Origin: an uncultured Verrucomicrobiae bacterium
GTDB lineage: Bacteria > Verrucomicrobiota > Verrucomicrobiia > Limisphaerales > AAA164-E04
Assembly: GCA_943788245.1 (NCBI GenBank)
Contig: CALSPN010000044.1
Location: 1 to 44,329 of the forward strand
Length of the DNA stretch: 44,329 bases
Reading direction: 5' to 3'
The position numbers and the translations under genes were made by a program. Below the pieces are notes generated by a model. It did no database searches. It saw only the letters and a list, made by a program, of their open reading frames with translations, and was not told where the DNA came from. Of the stretch, positions 39,228 to 44,329 are shown piece after piece. Numbering within the stretch: the first letter of the stretch is position 1; each line of letters begins with the position of its first letter.

Positions 39228-39289
39228 CCTGAAATAGTTTATTTGCATTGGTGGTTCTTTAAGGTAGTTTTACGCAAGTACACTTAATC

Positions 39290-41756
39290 ATGGATCTGCC
39301 CGGGAAAATCATTGTCTCATCGCCGGAGTGGCTGCCCGGCTTGCTGGGAGGTTTTGCTGTATTCCTCCTGATTCTGGTCTGGTCCTATCGAGGCACAGGA
39401 ATTTCTTTCGGACGCCGCATCACTTGTATTCTGCTGAAAGGTTCTGCGGTTGCCTTGTTAGTTTTGTGCTTACTGGAGCCACAGTGGACGCAGCAAAAAC
39501 CCGAAGCAGGTGCAAACTACTATGCCGTGGTTGCTGACAACAGCCAGAGCATGTCTATTTTCGATCCGGGGTTGAACCGAAGCCGTGGTGAGGAAATGAC
39601 CAAGCTGCTGGTGACCGAACCCGGCCTCTGGCGTGATACGCTGGACGATATGTTTCAGGTCAGAAAATACGGAATTGACTCACGCTTGCATGGGCTCAAG
39701 GACTTCTCCGAACTGACTTTTGATGGGGGTGCCAGCGCACTGGGCTCTGCTCTACATCAACTGGGTTCACGCTTCCGTGATCAGCCACTGGCTGGTATCC
39801 TGCTCGTCAGTGACGGGAATGCAACTGATGCTGATCTAGATCAACTTGATCTAGCCGACCTGCCGCCAGTTTATCCTGTCGTTATTGGGTCCAAAGAATC
39901 CTCTCGAGATGTTTCCATTACCAGTATGTCCCTTAGCCAGACTGCCTTCGAGGATGCGCCCGTTACTTTGACTGCGGATATTTCTTCGATTGGGTTCGCT
40001 GGCCGTGAGGTAGAGGCGCGATTGTTCGCTGCAGATTTTTCAAAACCAACTTTCAATGAAGGTGCCAAGATTGATGAACCTTCTTCCAGCATCGAAGGCC
40101 AAGCACCTATTGATAGTTTGATTAAAGGAATCTCCAGCGATCAGGAAACACTGGCTTTTCGGTTCCAGTTTCGACCCGAGCAGACCGGCGTATCTTTTTA
40201 CAGACTGGAAGTGTCAGTAGTTGCCGACTCGCTGGCGGGCGATGAGTCAACGGAAGAAGCTACCATGGCCAACAACAGACGTCTGGCTATCGTGGACCGC
40301 GATTCCGAGCCGCATCGCATTCTTTACGTAGCAGGCCGTCCCAATTGGGAATACAAATTTTTGAATCGATCCCTTGATGAAGATGATCAAGTGCAGCTGG
40401 TGGGGTTGATTCGTATTGCCAAAAAGTCCCCTAAATTTGAGTTCAAAGGGCGTCAAGGTGAGACGAGCAATCCTCTGTATCGCGGCTTTCGACAAAAAAG
40501 ATGAATTTACTGAGCAGCTTGACCAGGCTGTTTTCACGCGACTTAACATCAAAGACGAATCCGAACTCATAGGAGGTTTCCCCAAGAGGGTAGAGAATCT
40601 TTTTGGTTACAGTGCCATTATTCTTGATGATCTGGAATCGGGTTTCTTCACACGTGATCAAATGAGCCTGATCCAGAAATTTGTTTCAGAACGTGGTGGT
40701 GGTTTAATGATGTTGGGTGGATATGAATCACTCACTCGTGGCGATTATCAGGATACTCCTATCGGCAGAATGCTTCCAGTCTATCTTGATTCAGGTAAAG
40801 GTCTATCTGGAGTTCAGGGAGTTTCTTTGGAGTTGACCCGCGAAGGCTGGCTTCAGCCTTGGATCCGTCTGCGTTCCACTGAGTCTCTGGAGAATGAAAG
40901 ATTGGAATCCATGCCCGAGTTTCAAGTCATTAATCTGGTGACTGAAGTCAAGCCCGGGGCCTCCGTTTTGATGCAGGCAAAGAGCAAATACTCAGGTGAA
41001 ACCTATCCAGCCCTGGTCAGCCAGCGCTATGGTTCCGGTCGCAGCATGGTCCTGGCGGTCGGAGATTTGTGGCGTTGGCAGATGCATGATCAAACTGATA
41101 GTGGCGATTTGGGCAAGGCTTGGCGTCAGATGATTCGTGGATTGATCGCTGATGTGCCGAGTCGGATCGACGTTGACTTGCAGCGCGAGCAAACCAAATC
41201 GGGTTCTACCATGCGCATTCAGGTAGGGGTCAAGGATGAGAAATACTGGCCCATTGATAACGCAAACGTCCGATTGACAGTGAAGACTCTCACCGCAGGG
41301 GAAACCGGCAATGAGGCAGCTGAAGACTCAACAGGTGGTACGCAGCGCAGCGAAGTCCAGCTGATCGCGGAGCCCAGCATGAAGGAACCTGGCTTGTATC
41401 AGGCCACCTACGTTCCGCGCCTTGAGGGTGGTTATCTCATGGAAGTGGAAGTCACCGATGCCAACGGAGCTGTGATCGCTCGAGAGGAGGCTGGGTGGAC
41501 CAATGACCCCAGCGCTGAAGAGTTTCAATCGTTGCTGCCTCATCACTCATGGATGGATGCAGTTGCCCAAAAAACCGGAGGCCGAGTTCTCAACCGAAGC
41601 GAGTTAGATGGGTGGGCTGAGGGACTGCAGTTTGAAGCCGCACCTGTCATGGAAACAATCTCTGCCCCGATATGGCACACACCCTATCTATTCATAGCTT
41701 CATTGGGATTATTTGCTTTGGAGTGGTATATGCGCAGGAAGCGAGGCTTGGCTTGA
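39290..41756 (+). CDS. VWA-domain, glutamine-amidotransferase-like membrane protein, one frameshift
   Basis: From ATG 39290 the protein has two N-terminal membrane helices (LPGLLGGFAVFLLILVW and ILLKGSAVALLVLCLLEP), then a von Willebrand A-type domain with MIDAS-like VVADNSQSMSIF and GILLVSDGNATD. A flavodoxin/amidotransferase-like part follows: ILYVAGRPNWEYKFLNRSLD and GGGLMMLGGYESLTRGDYQD. A +1 shift at TTT 40487-40489 separates NPLYRGF from DKKDEFTEQLDQAVFTRLNI; the corrected protein is ~820 residues, ending in a third helix (PYLFIASLGLFALEWYMRRK). No catalytic Cys-His-Glu triad is visible in the amidotransferase-like part. The architecture is common in PVC bacteria, often beside BatA-like and MoxR genes, which are absent here. 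The stop overlaps the next start (ATGA-type overlap). Confidence 0.82.
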
Positions 41757-42803
41757 TGATGAAAACACGATCAATGTGCTGGAAGATAGGGCACACCCTC
41801 CGTGCTTCAACGCTATTGCTGATGTCGTTGTTGCATTCCTATCTCGTACAAGGTGCTGAGCAAGGAGAGCCCGGAAATAATGCAGATCTTTTGATAGTGG
41901 TCGGGGCGGCTGGAGAAGCATCTTATGGCGAAATGTTTGCAGAGTGGGCAACAATGCTGGAGGCGGTAGGCGAGGAAGCCCAAGCCAGAGTTGAGCTGCT
42001 TGGTTCCTCTGACCCCGACTCTGCGGAGGGATCTCTCAAGGATCTCTTAAAGAAAAAAATTGAAGCATATTCTAAAGAAACTCAGGAGCCCCTCTGGATT
42101 GCTCTCATAGGTCACGGCACTTTCAACGGTCGGACTGCCAAGTTCAATCTCAGAGGACCTGACATTTCGAGTGAGGAACTGGCCTCATGGCTAAAGCCTC
42201 TGCAACGGCCTGTGGCAGTCATGAACACCTCCTCCGCTTCCGCGCCGTTTCTAAATGCACTCTCCGGACCCAATCGTGTCGTGCTTACTGCGACCCGAGA
42301 CGGCTTTGAATTAAATTTCGCCCGTTTTGGGTCCTACCTGGTGAATGCATTCGGCAGTGAATCTGCGGATCTTGACAAAGACGGTCAAACGTCCTTGCTG
42401 GAAGCCTTTATCATGGCCTCAAGGCAAGTGGGAGAATTTTACGAAATCGAGGGTCGCCTTGCTTCGGAGCATGCGCTTCTTGATGACACAGGTGATCAAA
42501 AAGGTATCCCTGCCAATTGGTTCAAGGGAGTGCGGCCAGTGAAAAAGGCTGAAGGAAGCAACCAGCCTGATGGTCGCATTGCATCCCAGTTTCACTTGAT
42601 TGAAAATGAAATCGAAAGCCTTATGTCACCCGAGATCAAGCAGCAAAGAGATGTGCTTGAACAGGCCATCTTCGAATTGCGTGATCATCGCGAGGACATG
42701 GATGGGGAGGCTTACTACAAACGACTTGGAAGCCTTATTGATCCCTTTTGCTGAACTTTACCAATCGCTGGATCCGCATCAGGCTGAGATCAATAAGCGA
42801 TAA
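41756..42803 (+). CDS. Secreted caspase/legumain-fold-like protein, one frameshift
   Basis: The start ATG 41756 overlaps the VWA gene stop (41754-41756); ATG 41759 is also possible. A basic start and a hydrophobic stretch (LRASTLLLMSLLHSYLV, cleaved near VQGA) form a signal peptide. The core has LLIVVGAAGEASYGEMFAEW, a His motif IALIGHGTFNG (His ~120), AVMNTSSASAPFLNALSG where a catalytic Cys is expected in caspase-like proteins, and VLTATRDGFELNFARFG. A DLDKDGQTSLLEAF segment resembles an EF-hand calcium loop. A +1 shift at GG 42728-42729 is needed to reach the true end: KRLEALLIPFAELYQSLDPH, stop at 42801-42803. Corrected size is ~349 residues. Coupling to the VWA gene suggests a joint envelope role. 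Confidence 0.7.
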
Positions 42804-42806
42804 ATG

Positions 42807-44328
42807 TCATCGCACATTTACCATCGAATGTTGGTCAGGTTGACGACTTCCAGTTCCCAATGCGCGAAAGTTTCGGCGAAAGGTAAGGACTCCAAACGTA
42901 TCGAAATCATACCGGTTGCCCACCCCGTAGTTGCTGTCTGGAGCCACATTGAATGTGTAAGCTGCTCCTTCGACGAGTTTTCGCCTGTTTCCTGTTTCCA
43001 GGCTCAACGCTTGCAGTGAACTTTCATTTTCCGCTGGCGACGGGGGGCGTGTTTCCTGCCAGTGTCTGAAGACGCCATGACTGTGCACCAGGCGACGCAT
43101 CATTGGGTTTGGAGCTTCCCGAATGTTGATGTGCCCTGAAGACAGCTCTGACCTTGTTTTTGGATGAGGAGCCCTCTTTCAGCACCTTACCGGTGAGTTC
43201 TTTTCCGTAAACCCACGCCCTCCCCGGAAAGATAGTCAAGTTGGCTTCTTCGCTGGTGATGCTGAAATCGTTCCACATGAAACCAAGAATAGTCGGGGTG
43301 GTGGGGCTTGTAGGGGTGAAATCCTTCCAATTGCTTTGTGCGATTCTATTCCCGTTGCTGCCCAAAATGGGAGTTAAATCCTTGTGAGTATCCAGAAAGG
43401 TCTTTTGTTTGATATCACCAAGTAAATGAAAGGCGACTGGAGTCGCGTGATCAAGCAGTGCCGCTGGAAGGTAGCCTGGTTCTATGCCTCCGTGATTGCA
43501 TTGGATGTAATCATTTCCATGACCGGCATATATGACGACCGGTAGAAAATCGTAGATGCGTGATAGTCGCTTAATTGGAAACTCAGGGCCATACTTGGAG
43601 GTTGCTTCCTTCAGGAAACCATAATTCATCGTCAATTGAATATCTTCATGATTGCCCCGCGCCATCCAGATTTGTCCGGGATTCTCGACACGCAATCGAA
43701 GCAGCACATACATGACCTCTACCCCATAGGCTCCCCGGTCGGTGTAATCACCAAGGAACATCATGTTCAAATTAGGGTCAGTTGCCTTGAAACCGTCCAG
43801 AGAGCCCTCACGATTCAGGTGTTTGAGCCACTCATTGACGGAGTGTAAATCTCCATGCAGATCTCCGTGAAATAGAACTTTTGCTTCTCGATCAAAATGT
43901 AGTTTCTGAGCAAAAGGTTCGAATGGGATGCCTCCTTGCTCAAAATAAGCTTTGGATGTGTTGAAGAACGTTTCCTTTGATGGTTGGTCGCCCAGCCAGT
44001 TTGTTTTAACTGAAAGAGGGCCTGTCAGCTGCTGCTCAAAAAACTGGTCAAGCAGCCACTTGAACTCCTTCAGGTCCTTCAGTGGGAGTTGATCTTTGCT
44101 TGGGAGACGGCCATTGAGTTTTCTGTTCGCTGGCAAAGGATTGCACTTGTCAATCCAGTCATCAAAAGAGGTCAGCGCAACGGCATCGATTGCTTCAGGG
44201 GAATTGATGGCTTCAGGAAGAAGGATTTCTTCGGGCTGGGTTGAAGTCTGGATTTTGTTTGAGCTCTGGCCGCATGAAATGTTCAGACTGAGAAGGCTGG
44301 CAACGAAGATGGTTCTTATGACGCTCAT
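42807..44328 (-). CDS. Exported lipoprotein with PPP-family phosphatase domain, one frameshift
   Basis: ATG 44328, at the window edge, starts a lipoprotein signal with the lipobox LNISCG (Cys ~19). From residue ~150 comes a calcineurin-like PPP phosphatase core: VLFHGDLHGDLHSVNEWL (155-160), MMFLGDYTDRGAYGVEV (193-199), RGNHEDIQL (224-229), CNHGG and a late FRAHQHSG, covering the metal-binding motifs. At TT 43103-43104 (plus strand) the frame has one base too many: SSKP then joins MMRRLVHSHGVFRHWQ, and the protein ends at 42807 after VAPDSNYGVGNRYDFDTFG. The corrected size is ~505 residues. Eukaryote-like PP1/PP2A-type motifs suggest protein dephosphorylation at the cell surface; substrates are unknown. 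It converges on the caspase-like gene. Confidence 0.87.
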
Positions 44329-44329
44329 G

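Noticed and set aside
41756..42803. Active caspase-like peptidase
   Set aside because: The His motif is present but the expected Cys position is Ser/Thr/Ala, so I call only the fold resemblance.
42801..42820. Seven-bp hairpin (taaatgt ... acattta) between convergent genes
   Set aside because: The stem is AT-rich and short, lacks a T run, and overlaps both gene ends; not convincing as a terminator.

Overview
The window looks like a chromosomal segment of a Verrucomicrobiota bacterium, or a close relative within the PVC superphylum. This is an inference from several lineage-typical families: a heme-binding HEAT-repeat protein, prepilin-like proteins with an H-X9-DG motif, an ECF sigma factor of the Sigma70_ECF type, a WD40-fused Ser/Thr kinase, a sialate O-acetylesterase, and LamG/PQQ and VWA membrane proteins. 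I saw no rRNA, tRNA, CRISPR array, insertion sequence or phage gene. Core genes (pdxJ, guaA, uvrA, tgt, an Ogt-type methyltransferase) are scattered among lineage-specific genes.

Layout. 1-3660: end of a heme-binding protein, a secreted protein and pdxJ, closed by a perfect 19-bp hairpin. 3742-8546: a lone pseudopilin, then an acyl carrier protein and a membrane-anchored TPR protein, followed by a decayed paralogue of the TPR protein. 8614-10758: sialate O-acetylesterase, an ABM-type monooxygenase and a divergent cupin. 11197-14671: a large LamG / methyltransferase-like / PQQ-propeller protein and a TPR protein. 14678-22151: a conserved protein of unknown function, guaA, a Sel1-repeat protein, a YdcF-like protein and uvrA. 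22365-30353: a Tat-exported TIM-barrel protein and a regulatory block of ECF sigma, a secreted two-module protein on the other strand, a Ser/Thr kinase with WD40 propeller, and a second sigma factor overlapping the kinase by 4 nt. 30414-35645 (minus strand): ABC ATPase, ABC permease, two small membrane-anchored proteins, ogt and a decayed pseudopilin. 35781-44328: a hybrid histidine kinase, tgt, a VWA/amidotransferase-like membrane protein coupled to a caspase-fold-like protein, and an exported PPP-family phosphatase lipoprotein.

A recurrent feature is that otherwise well-conserved genes are interrupted by single-base frameshifts. I count 14 in ten genes, 13 of them equal to one extra base relative to the gene's own strand, mostly in homopolymer runs. 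I therefore annotate these as single genes with probable sequence errors. Two other loci (7616-8546 and 30414-31080) carry in-frame stops or lost motifs and look like true pseudogenes.

The regions most worth following up are the kinase/sigma block, the VWA plus caspase-like pair, and the LamG-methyltransferase-PQQ fusion.
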